A stretch of DNA of 64,000 nucleotides from Saksenaea vasiformis B4078 (Eukaryota > Mucoromycota > Mucoromycetes > Mucorales > Saksenaeaceae). A model generated the notes under the pieces. It was not told where the DNA came from. It was given only the letters and a program-made list of their open reading frames with translations, and searched no databases. The stretch covers positions 62,001 to 126,000 of the forward strand of contig JNDT01001950.1 in the NCBI GenBank assembly GCA_000697055.1, given 5' to 3'. Below are positions 1 through 10,057 of this stretch, in pieces (within the stretch, counting starts at the first letter, position 1; the number at the start of each line of letters is the position of its first letter). Both the position numbers and the translations under genes were made by a program.

Positions 1-2775
1 CTTGTGGCACGAGGGCGGGATCGAAAAACTGTAGATGGAACACATTGACGTGATTCTGGGGCAGCAGCTGCATACCGACTGAATTACTAATAACATATCT
101 ATTTTTCCCCTTATTTTATTATATCGCCAACATGTTACCTTTTACTGGTGGGACCTAGCGCGTAAATGTGCACAGCCACCAATAACACTATTCGGAAATA
201 TTGAATACAGACTCTAATTTTTACGAATTCTCATGCACTGTCCCAAGCAGTAGCAGTTTTCTGAGCGCATGTATCTTGTCAATGTTACATTACATGCTTT
301 TACAACTCTATACGCCGCCTTGACAATGAGGATGTTGCACTGTCTATCAATATTGGCAGCGCGCTATCTTTATCACAGACGTAATTGTTTCTCTATTAGC
401 GTATTTGCAAAATGTGTGAAATGGAATAGGCAGGTGTACTTATGACCCTTCCTTTCTATGCATTTTTGCACGCTTGAGTTGCGTAGTCTGCTTCTCAACG
501 TCTATAGCATGCGCATCGCCGTTTCTCGTATTACCCATTCTCAACACCTTTTCCATGGAAAGGTATGACAGTTGTATAAATGTCTAGAAATAATAATTAC
601 AGTTTCAATTGGACTCTGCAATGGAGTGACAGTCCTACTTAGCTATAAGCACGCAAGATCTACATCGCCATCCGGCAGAGGAGCTGATCATAGCCGCTTC
701 CATCTTATAATTTTAGGATTATTTTAACCCTCAGGAAAATCTGAAATGATTTAAATATCTGAGGAATTGGACATTTTTCTGCTATGTTTGCAGGGGCAGT
801 TACGAACTAACTGAAGGTTGGAACTAGCGGGGTTGAAACTATCGAAGGATTACTGTAATCATGATCACTGAGCCGTTCAGAACATCAGCAGCAGAACACT
901 AGATCTGGTAATTTACAGTAATACCCGTAAATGAGAATGCATGACAACCTCTATTTCAGATACAATGGGAGAAACGTCGACAGCCAGTACTCGGAGCATG
1001 TATGTAAAAAAAAGAAGGAAAAAGGATTAAAAAAGGCTCAACATTGCGTAACCATCGCCGGAGACAAAAGAGTGCATGCCAAGTTTACAAATACGTATAT
1101 TTATTAGTGGAGGTGACAAGTATGGTTATCTAGAAAAGCTGTCTGGTAGGTCATGAAAGTCAAGGCAATGGAGAAAAGGCTATTAACGCCCTTTCGCGGG
1201 CGCTTGTCCTCGCGTCTTTATCGAGTTCCTCTCCCTCCCGTCCGGCATGCGCTGGCTGGATAAAACAACACATTGTTTAGTTATCGAATATGTCATTATA
1301 AAGAAAACCGTACATATATTCTTTATGCCACGATGATGACCGTAGATGGCAGAAAGCACTCACCAGCAATAACTTAAGCAAGGTCCCTGTCATCGGACCT
1401 AGATCCGGTCGATTTGGTAGTAGACAGTATAGTGGCAAACCTGTCTATTTGGGCGAAAAAACGTTGCAAGCTTTAGAAAGGCAGAGCATGAATGAAAGCT
1501 CATTGTCATGGATATCAGCGAATACAACGTCTGAAGTGTGTTCATCATGCGGTGAAACGCTGTCGAACAAATTCATGTCGCGGTCCTCAGTCTGTACACC
1601 GTGTTAATTTGCACTGGTTGTCGCATGGCATAGTAGCGGGATATCAACGCTTACCGGAATGCCACAGTATCCGCTATAACACATCTACGATGGTCAGCGT
1701 TTAAGCGACTTTCATTGTCTAGACGTTACTTGATATCTCTTGTCTTACAGCTTTAAGTATCCATACTTTTATATATTATACCAAAGTCACTGTTGTTGTG
1801 CTTTATTCATTTTGTGTTCCATATTGTTTTGTTTTACATTGTACATATGGCTTCTTAGAAACGAAAAACTGTAAATGTGACCTAGTGCAGCTATTCTTCA
1901 CAGAAACGTCTCTGAGAGAAATTCCTTCCGAGCAGTGACAATTGCTTGTAATTACTGTTAGCTACAGGATATAGCAATGAAATAAGCGCTCAGCAAATTA
2001 CATTATTCACGACATGCCATACAGGGCTACAAGCCACAGCATCATTCAAGTCTCCGTAGAAGACAATACTTTGTCCCCGAAGAAGCTATATACCTGCGGC
2101 GTACCTACAAAAAAACCCCGTAACAGGCAGCGTAGAGTTTGACAATACTTGGAGTAATAAAACAATAGATCAAAAACTAAGCAAACTGAGTCAATTTTCG
2201 TAGACTTGCGATTGTTAATTGGCAAACTCTTCACTTCTATCCAATAAAGGCTTTGAAGAATTTACATGCGTTTATTTTCCGGAACTTCTTAGTTATACCT
2301 GCTGCGACTCAATAGTGCCACATTTTCAACGCCTTCTTTGATTTTTGCAATAACGTACGACTACGGGCCTTGTAAAATAGAAATCCGATGCGGGCGCGCA
2401 GTTGTTTCGATTACCGCGCATTTCAAGCTGCGAAAGTCCCTCTGATGTCGGGAGTAGCCGCTGCCAGTTTCAGAAGTGACCATTTGTCGTATGCATAGCA
2501 AATCATCCGCATGTTATTTGCATGCCAGCGTGATATATTGTAATGGATTAATGGATTTTATGGCATTCTCGAGGAAGCACCTACTGCGGACGGGACATAA
2601 CAGTACACCACTCACTTAATGAAATGGTTATCCGCGGTCAGCACGGTGTCAAGTACAGCGTCATAGACATATATACACCTTTGTGAGACGCAGATTGTTA
2701 AACTGTATCCGGCATTTTGGTATCGACGGGATTAAGCGCTAAGGTTCAGCGTTTCACAGCTGCGACATGACGCCT
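1..2775. other. Non-coding region, nothing recognised
   Basis: No reading frame here has convincing protein character and none connects across plausible splice sites. The longest open stretches (about 60-70 codons) look like chance. I see no clear terminal inverted repeats or tRNA-like folds. The region leads up to the first rvt gene. Confidence 0.5.
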
Positions 2776-2795
2776 GTCAAAGTGTCACGTAGTAC
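2776..2795 (+). promoter_or_regulatory. Upstream element shared by both rvt genes (copy 1)
   Basis: The 20-mer GTCAAAGTGTCACGTAGTAC lies 78 bp before the ATG at 2874. Nearly the same sequence (one inserted A, one T-to-A change) lies 86 bp before the second rvt ATG, while the surrounding upstream DNA has largely diverged. A second short match (GCAGTCATT / ACAATCATT) follows about 12-23 bp downstream in both. Seen directly: the conserved island. Inferred: a transcription-factor site or core promoter piece; it contains a palindromic CACGTA/GTGTCAC-type core. Confidence 0.5.
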
Positions 2796-2873
2796 AGACT
2801 ATTGCCGCAGTCATTTCCCCTAATATGTTATATAGACCCAGTCAAAGCTACTTTTCCTTTCTCATCAACCAAC

Positions 2874-5369
2874 ATGTCCTCATCGTCGAATCAAAACCAG
2901 GTTATCTATGAGATCAGCAACCTCAAGATCTCGGAACTTCAAGAGCAGAAGGCAAAACTGGACCCCTACTATGAAACGGTTCTGAAGAAGGCCAAGGAAG
3001 TATCTGGTACTCTTGAGGAAGTGCGAATCCTCTGTAAAGGTATTGAGGACGCTCCAGTTCAGCAAACAACCAATGTGGAGCTCCGTGATGCTCGCGATTT
3101 CCTGGATATTGCTGAGTACGCGATGACAACGACCGATCATATCAATCATTGGGCGAGTGTTTTGCGTGAGGAAATCGAGTTCCTGAAGCGAAAGCGAGCC
3201 TATGCGTGTGTCTATGCGGAGATCCTCAAGGAAGAATTACTGAACGATGGTCTAACCAGCAAACCTGCGAAAAGTTCGGAGAAACCTTCTGAGGAAGATC
3301 TGTGCCTGGAAGAACTTATCGACATAAAGGCTTTCGAGACATACCTGGACAAGATCTTCGCGGTGGACAATCATGACATGGAGAGGTTGTTATTGTCAGC
3401 GCGAAAAGAAATGAGACAGTTCTGCAAGTCGCTGCAGAGCACAGAGGTCACACCAGAAGAAGTGGCACAATGTGCAGCAGCTTTAGCAAGTGCGGATTTC
3501 CTTTCTGCTGGTAGTAACAAAGCTTTCGGTACATTCAAAGACAACAAAACGCTGCTACAGGACACGGCGAGTCTGTTGACCAAGAAATTGAGAAACTTCG
3601 AATCTTGGTCGTGGCCCGAAACAGGAATACAACTGGTTGTCCGTCGAGGTATCGCTGGGAAGTACCGGCACTTTGCAGAATATGGTATTGTCGAAGCACT
3701 CTTTCTACAATATATCGGTGTCCAGTTTGCGGTCCATTTGAAGCGGGTAATGAGAGAATTTTATGATGGTATCGTTTGCAAAAAGGTCGATGAGGAATAT
3801 GGTGACCGGGGCTCGATTCAACAACAGCGAAATCAAAACTATATATCGCATTTCCTATCAATTCTTCCGGATACCGTGGACGATCAAGACGGAGATTGTT
3901 ACGATAATCCACGTAATGGCAAAGGAAATATCATGTCGGCAAAAAATGCAGCAATACGCCAGATATCCACAGAAGCACAGTTATACAAGGCGGCGCGTCC
4001 TGATGATATCTTTATTGTGGTGCGATCAGATTTCGCTTCCTTTGGTCCGTCTATCCAACACGGAGCAGTGATCGCAATGCTCAAATTCTTTGGAGTTACC
4101 GACAACTGGATCAAGTTCATGGAGAGATTCCTTGCTGTTCCAATGGTTCATCCGTCCCTTCCTGGTGGTCGGAAGACTAGAAGATGCGGTGTCCTCAATT
4201 CACATCTCCTGTCAACGCTTTTTGGAGAATGTCTCTTATTCTTTATGGAAGCAGATGTATATCAGAAGACGACCATCCGGATACATCGTATTCACGATGA
4301 CCTTTTCCTCTGGGGTAAACAAGAACAAGTGGTGAAGGCGTGGGAAGAAATGTCTCGGTTTGCGGAGGCGGCGTGTCTGAAGTTCAACACAGAGAAATCT
4401 GGCTCTGCAACAATTCGTCCGGATGGAAACAGCAAGAGCGTGGCGCCATTTGGACCTGAACCTTTGCCCCAAAGTTCGGTCCGGTGGAATTCTTTGGTAC
4501 TGAGGGCTGATGGTCTATACCAGGTATCACGAGAAGAGCTGGAGCCGTTCGTTGGTGAGATGAAGAAGAAACTGAGCGAAGCAAACACTGTCCTGGGCTG
4601 GATCCATGTATACAACAAGTACATTTCCTTCTTTTACAGGAATTTTGGAAATTGTGCGTATGTGTTTGGCAAGCAACACGTGGATCAAATTGCTGAATCA
4701 TTACAATGGATCCACAAGATGCTATTCGATGAAGATCAAGGCAATCCGCAGGCTGCTCTCAAACGGCAATTCCAGAGGTTGTTCGAAAACGTCGATATCC
4801 TTGATATGTGGGCGTTCTGGCCCCTTCAAGCAGGTGGATTGGGCATGAAGAACCTCTTCCTGGAGCTGGGTGCTTTGAAACAATACTACCGATCCGAAGA
4901 GAAGCGACACCAACTTAAGCTGGACTTCAGTGATCTCCCCCAGAGAGACAGATCGACACACAAACACCAGGAATCCAAGAAGGAGCGGGAACGAAAGGAG
5001 GGTGATATCACAGAAGAACAACTGAAGAATGCCGATATCTACTCAGCTCTCTGGCGTCTCAAACCAAGAACCTTTGAGGAGTATTGCGCTGACCGTGAAA
5101 CAAAACATGCCTACTGGGGACGAAGATACGAACAGCTGTTGGGTGAGATTTCAGCTGTAGAGCCAACTCCCGCTACCCAGAAAGAAGAACTGGAAAAGAT
5201 GTTTGGAGAGGACCATGTAGAACGAATCACTTACGCTGAGCGGGTCATGGCTCACTATGGTCATCAACTGGAAAAGGCGTTTGGAAACTTGAACGTCATC
5301 GATATGACCTTGATACCCAAGATCCTGGTAGACACGATCATGACCAAGACATTAAGCTGGGATGATTAG
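2874..5369 (+). CDS. rvt-family reverse-transcriptase-related protein, copy 1
   Basis: Intronless frame of 831 aa from the ATG at 2874; an open stretch continues upstream but lacks ATG. I place it in the rvt family: single-copy host genes related to reverse transcriptase, known from fungi, rotifers and some bacteria, not mobile elements. Residues 1-130 are charged and coiled-coil-like. A W-rich region ends in a GIAGKYRHF-type motif. Motif A is SDFASFGPSI (Asp386). The motif B region is CGVLNSHLLSTLFGE. Motif C is RIHDDLF (Asp475-Asp476), with HDD in place of the YxDD of retroelements, as in rvt. It is followed by FNTEKSGS (motif D/E). All three catalytic aspartates are present and there is no endonuclease, integrase or RNase H. 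The C-terminal 250 aa are lysine/glutamate rich. Positions 3948-4885 are almost identical to the second copy. Family call is confident; the cellular function is unknown. Confidence 0.85.
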   Translation: MSSSSNQNQVIYEISNLKISELQEQKAKLDPYYETVLKKAKEVSGTLEEVRILCKGIEDAPVQQTTNVELRDARDFLDIAEYAMTTTDHINHWASVLREEIEFLKRKRAYACVYAEILKEELLNDGLTSKPAKSSEKPSEEDLCLEELIDIKAFETYLDKIFAVDNHDMERLLLSARKEMRQFCKSLQSTEVTPEEVAQCAAALASADFLSAGSNKAFGTFKDNKTLLQDTASLLTKKLRNFESWSWPETGIQLVVRRGIAGKYRHFAEYGIVEALFLQYIGVQFAVHLKRVMREFYDGIVCKKVDEEYGDRGSIQQQRNQNYISHFLSILPDTVDDQDGDCYDNPRNGKGNIMSAKNAAIRQISTEAQLYKAARPDDIFIVVRSDFASFGPSIQHGAVIAMLKFFGVTDNWIKFMERFLAVPMVHPSLPGGRKTRRCGVLNSHLLSTLFGECLLFFMEADVYQKTTIRIHRIHDDLFLWGKQEQVVKAWEEMSRFAEAACLKFNTEKSGSATIRPDGNSKSVAPFGPEPLPQSSVRWNSLVLRADGLYQVSREELEPFVGEMKKKLSEANTVLGWIHVYNKYISFFYRNFGNCAYVFGKQHVDQIAESLQWIHKMLFDEDQGNPQAALKRQFQRLFENVDILDMWAFWPLQAGGLGMKNLFLELGALKQYYRSEEKRHQLKLDFSDLPQRDRSTHKHQESKKERERKEGDITEEQLKNADIYSALWRLKPRTFEEYCADRETKHAYWGRRYEQLLGEISAVEPTPATQKEELEKMFGEDHVERITYAERVMAHYGHQLEKAFGNLNVIDMTLIPKILVDTIMTKTLSWDD

Positions 5370-6402
5370 AGCGTTTTGTAAATAATTTGTAATAAAAAGG
5401 AGCGATTACGACATAAGAGAATCTGAAAAAAAATAAAGCAACGTCTTTCTGAAGAAAATTCACATAGAACTGAAGTTATTTTTCAGGTTGTTGATGGCAG
5501 CTCCGATGGAGAAAGAGTAGATTGAAGTCTAAGTTAGAGGGATGTCATGGAAACGGCCTTGATTTTTCGAAGTTACCCCTACACTTTTGCAGTGCCATTG
5601 AGACATATCCGGTCCTTTTCGCTGCAGTTGACATAACAGCTTCCAAAGGCGTTTGGCCTTCATTAGGCTACTACAAATTATTTGCGGATCTGTTGGGAAT
5701 ATAATGACGGTTGGTCAAGCCCAGCACATAATTAAGAGAATGCATATGCGATATGTGGTTAGACGGCGCCGTTCCTGATTTTACTGATTTCATGACAACA
5801 CAAGTATCCAAGTAGTCTTTTTCAACTGTTTTCGAGCTTTAAAAAGTACCTAGCAATCCTTTGTCCTTTACACACTCTTTTAAAACGTCCAGTTGCCTGG
5901 CTACCTACTTGCAGTATTCGTTTCCCGTCTTTTCCAGCTTCAGGTCCAAGATTTGGACAAACTGTGCTTGTGCCAAGAATTTTATGGTTCTTTAACAGAC
6001 CAGGTGGAAAACAAGCGATACGGTAACTCAAGCTTCTGAACAGAAATTTCGCAACGCAGTTCAAGAAAAAGGAAGCTAGGTATGCAACTATGCTAGACTT
6101 GAAGGCAATCCCGCTAAAACAATCGCAACTCTAAATCACAGGATCAGTTTGGATCTCGAAACATGGCACGATAATGGCCATGTCGAGCGACTGTCATGAT
6201 AGGACTGTCATAGACTATCGTCCGGCTATTCTTCACCGTACTGTAAATGAGATCGTTTATCTCTAGCAGCATATGCTTCAGTAGTAGTCTTCCCAATTAC
6301 AGATCGCTTCTGCTTTAAAATGAGTTACTTATAGAAGCGCGAATTAATTTCTCCACATACAAGGGGGGCGAAATTTTTTTGGCAACAAAATGCGTCAAAA
6401 TA
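5370..6402. other. Intergenic, nothing recognised
   Basis: Follows the rvt stop codon. An AATAAA-like stretch at about 5390-5436 could serve polyadenylation. The remainder has no supportable gene or repeat. Confidence 0.4.
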
Positions 6403-6596
6403 CAGTAGATACTCGTTATAAGAATATTCGATATAAGAATAATCTTGATATAAGAATACTTCTCAGGGGAACAAGCTCGGTGGATACTATGCTACAAAGT
6501 TCACTTGAAGAATATTCTCGATAAAGGAATAGATTTTCTGTCTACCGTGGGTATTCTTATATCGAGTCTACTCTATATGTATACTGTATTTTCGAA
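6403..6596. mobile_element. Pogo-type MITE with TA target duplication
   Basis: A 194 bp non-coding element starting CAGTAGATACTCG and ending in the inverted form ATACTG, flanked on both sides by TA (6401-6402 and 6597-6598). Each end carries a CTCGTTATAAGAATA / TATTCTTATATCGAG-type inverted repeat, and the left end repeats the GATATAAGAATA unit. CAGTA ends with a TCGxTATAA motif and a TA duplication are the hallmark of pogo/Tigger-type Tc1-mariner elements. It has no transposase, so it would be a non-autonomous derivative. Confidence 0.75.
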
Positions 6597-7146
6597 AAAC
6601 TTTTGCGCGCAAAAACGTTTTACCGAGCTTTTCTCCTCTTCTGATTTGTCAACGGTGATCCCTTTTTTCGATTACTTTCTACCGTTCTTCTTTCATTATG
6701 CTGTAACTCTTCCTTTTTTTTCATTATATTTCTTGCCAAAACAATGGCGGATGTTTTGAGTGTATACAACTTTTGATACTTCAAGGAGATAGCTTTTTCT
6801 AGCAGCAGGCAAGAGTAGCTTCTGCTGAGGAAAATGCTTACGACTGTTGCCATTGGGAAGGTGATATCAGACAGGATCGAGGGTAAACCATTACTGCCTA
6901 CGTGTATTAGAATATACTTGCTGTAATAGTATATCAATGCTGTTTTCTCGCGATGAGTGTTCTCGTAGTGCTGCTTATATCGATGCCACTTCTTCAGCTA
7001 CTTCCATAGAATCTTCATTGTCCTTGCTCACAGCCACGTCCTCAAGTTCTTACCATATGTACGCATCTTTATGTTGAATTTTTATTCATCACGTCATGTA
7101 TCCGTATCTTCTTTCTAAGGAATATTAGTCGACGAAAACGCTGTGC

Positions 7147-7226
7147 AATCAGAGATGAATGAAAAGCCAAGTGCTTACCGTAGCGAAGCGAAGGTAAAAG
7201 CGCTTGGCCCTTCATTCGCATCTGGC
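7147..7226. repeat. Imperfect foldback hairpin
   Basis: Positions 7147-7180 and 7193-7226 are inverted copies with a few mismatches (GAATGAAaaGCCAAGtGCT against AGCGCTTGGcccTTCATTC). The loop holds a CGTAGCGAAGCGAAGG motif; GAGCGAAGCGAAG recurs near 7651. The hairpin could be a small foldback element or part of a decayed transposon end. No target duplication is obvious. Confidence 0.45.
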
Positions 7227-7840
7227 TGTACATCCCGGCAGTGTATTTTGGCTCCAGGTATCCGCGCAGTTACAGGATCTATATGTTCCTTCGATGTTTC
7301 TTCTGTTACGTATCCTTTTTCAGTCTGTCCTGTACGCAAAGTCATCTGTTGCTGACACATTCATTGCTATATATCGCCTTGCACCGGATTTTATTATTAT
7401 ATACCTGTTCACAATTTCTTCTATGGTATACCTTACAGTTTCTGCTTGGAATAGAAATTTTTTTTTTTAGTTTACGGTATAATCCGCAAATTAATTGCTG
7501 GTTCTCCTTCAACACATCGTTTCGCTACAAGAGCTCTTAGTTCATATCATTTTCTCTGAAATCTCTTGCCACAGTCGGACAGTGAGATGAAAAGAAAAAT
7601 CAATAAAAACAATACGGAGTCTGCCCCAGCCGCGTGCGGCTGCAACGGAACGAGCGAAGCGAAGTGGAGAAGGGCTAGTATCTACTGTACTGGATTTTCA
7701 AAGAGCGTTTGCATCAGATAAATCTTATGAGACGTTCAAGCCAAATAATTTTAGCGCTGAAGAGTGATGCGTCTTGGCGCGAAGAAATGGTATATTTGCG
7801 TTAATCCAAGGAATAATTTGCACCTGGGTAATCTCAGTTT

Positions 7841-7998
7841 TGCATTAAAGTCCTTCAGCGATGGGAATTCGATATTTTTCGGAAGCAGTAAAAATATCTG
7901 AAGGCAAGAATATTGTTTTTGCATTGAGATACTTCAGTAATCGATTTCCCAATATTCTGTCGGAAAGCAGTAAAAATGTGCTCAAGGTAAGAAAAGGT
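7841..7998. repeat. Diverged tandem duplication, about 79 bp x 2
   Basis: Positions 7841-7919 and 7920-7998 align head to tail. Shared blocks are TGCATT, CTTCAG, CGATATT/CAATATT, TCGGAAGCAGTAAAAAT, and a closing AAGGTAAGAA / AAGGCAAGAA. Identity by eye is about 70%. No coding potential. Confidence 0.55.
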
Positions 7999-8699
7999 TT
8001 CATCCAAAAATGATCCGTATTTAAAGGCACGGATGAACCAAGTTTAAAGACATCCCCGGTAAGGATGTCAATTTATATACGTACAGGATTATTCATGTTT
8101 TTATGTCTATTATTTAGCCTGCATGAACTCTGTCGCGAACCGTCTCGGCTGCGGTTTACCCCCTTGTTCATCATCAGGTAAGCAAGTGTTATCGCAAACT
8201 GGATTATCCAACTTCCACGACAGAACCTCGCCAGACGTTGCATCGCTTCAAGTCCTCTGCAAGGCGTCAAAACCCAAACTGACACGCAAGCGTCAGTATA
8301 ATCTCCTCTGCCGCCCCCATCGCGTCAGATGCGGGGCAGGCTGCCGCCATTGGGTGGCTATGCCCCTCGGGGGTAAATGAAGTGACATCAAATTATCTTC
8401 CATTTACTAACCGCGAATGAATTTTTATGCTGCTCAAATAAACCGTGCGTTCATCTGGGAACCAAGTTGATGTAAGTGGAATATTATTTTATCGCCAATT
8501 TATATATTGATAACCGCATATTTCCTTCCTTCCTCAGCGTAAACCTGGCTCTCGATGGATGCACAATTTACATAGAGTGGTGTAAAAATTCATTCAATAA
8601 ACAGTATGCAGCAAGGCGACCATATCAGCTTTTTCGTCCGTCACATATCGGCATGACATGTCAAATTGTAGCGAGACGCAGTAGACCTATAGCGTTTGT

Positions 8700-9045
8700 A
8701 GTGTATGTAGACCGTCGCAGTATTCATCTTATTGGAACGTGCTCCATAACAGGAGGATTGGCATCAACGTAATCCCATTTACAGTGAGCTTCTCTACGTC
8801 AGAACACCGGTCGTGCCTCATCTCTAAATTATAGAGACATCGCCCAGACCATTAATAAGTGGCACTGCTACCGCAGCAATCATTATCATGAGCACCTATC
8901 ACCGAGAAGAAGGTCCACTAGACCCTGAGTTCCTAGATGACCGAATGAGTATAAACAGACAGACAAATCTAATGAAATAAAAGATATTCGACGGTCTCAA
9001 AGGATTTTATGCGTTTCTCTTTTGTTAACCCTACTCAAATGCCAC
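8700..9045. repeat. Dispersed repeat, copy 1 (Crypton-associated)
   Basis: This roughly 345 bp stretch aligns in direct orientation with 13,487-13,798, about 75% identical by eye. Shared blocks include TATGTAGAC, TCCATAACAGGA, TGCCTCATCTCTAAAT, TATAGAGACATCGCC, CACCTATCACCGAGAAGAA and CAGTCTCAAAGGATTTT. In the second copy the repeat lies between two coding parts of the Crypton relic. The copy here is therefore either a fragment of another Crypton or an independent element. Confidence 0.6.
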
Positions 9046-9950
9046 ACTGTCTATCCAAAACGTCACATAGGTGCCTCTTTTGGCGAACGCAGAAACCAGA
9101 TGCCGTCCGATTTAGGCACATACAACCGAAGCACACTATTTTGAAGAAACGCTTGCGTTCAAATAAATGCTGTTTTGCTTATCACAAAAGGAAAAGTAAT
9201 CGCTGCGCAGAAAAGCAGCGAACCTTTGCATAAACAGGAAAATTGCATTACTAGCGCTTACTCAGTCCTTTCCATAGTGTGAGTTTGACCCTTCATGGTC
9301 GCTGAATCTAAAATAGCGTAAAAACTCCTCAATAGATAGTAGTCCGTGGCGACACCCCTCCTGCTCAGCATACTATCTAAAATCCGCTGTGCTACGTCAA
9401 GGTGCGGACTGTAGCGCTATTTCAATATAGACTTCGCCAAGTCATCCAAGGTTCCTCCTTGAAACAAAGACGGTAATGTACGCTACAAGAGAAATCATGC
9501 TTATATCATGTAGCGTTTGTTAATGCTAGGTCCTACAAAATATATACTAATTACCGAGATGAAGCAACGTTAACATTCCGGAGACTAATTTACCCAATGA
9601 CAAGTAAGCAATTGATACGTATTCCCCTAGATCTGTCTCAACGAACTTAATTTCAATCACCTATTTTTTTGTTACACTACATTCTTTTCCCTTCATCATA
9701 GTTCCTGATAAAACGCAATAGTGTCACTTCCTTTTCGCACTTGGGTGGCTGCGTAATGCAATGTACTAAATTTTCTACTTCATGTGATACGCTCCAGATA
9801 TCCGCAAACTTTCTCTGCCATGTAATATATGCGAAACGCAATGGCTAAGAGAGTGGCCGGACTTATGTAGAACACTGCATTTCCGCGATGTTTGCGATAC
9901 AGGCGTGTTCGCAGCATGTTCCCACGAGAATTTACTGCGGTACATCATCT

Positions 9951-9971
9951 GTCAAAAGTGACACGTAGTAC
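9951..9971 (+). promoter_or_regulatory. Upstream element shared by both rvt genes (copy 2)
   Basis: GTCAAAAGTGACACGTAGTA followed by C, 86 bp before the ATG at 10058. It matches 2776-2795 apart from one inserted base and one substitution, in otherwise diverged upstream DNA. Interpretation as a promoter element is inferred. Confidence 0.5.
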
Positions 9972-10057
9972 CAAAGTCAAACTTTGATGTTCCACAATCA
10001 TTCCAGGATCAGCTATATTAACCCTATCGAATTTGAGTCTTATCCCTATTATACACC

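Noticed and set aside
2802..2873. Longer start of rvt copy 1 from a TTG at 2802
   Set aside because: Eukaryotic start at the ATG at 2874 matches copy 2 in length and alignment, and the upstream stretch lies in the shared promoter-like region.
7628..7677. Helitron-like 3' end: hairpin followed by CTAG
   Set aside because: The hairpin is about 30 bp from CTAG instead of about 10, and there is no Rep/helicase or 5' TC end.
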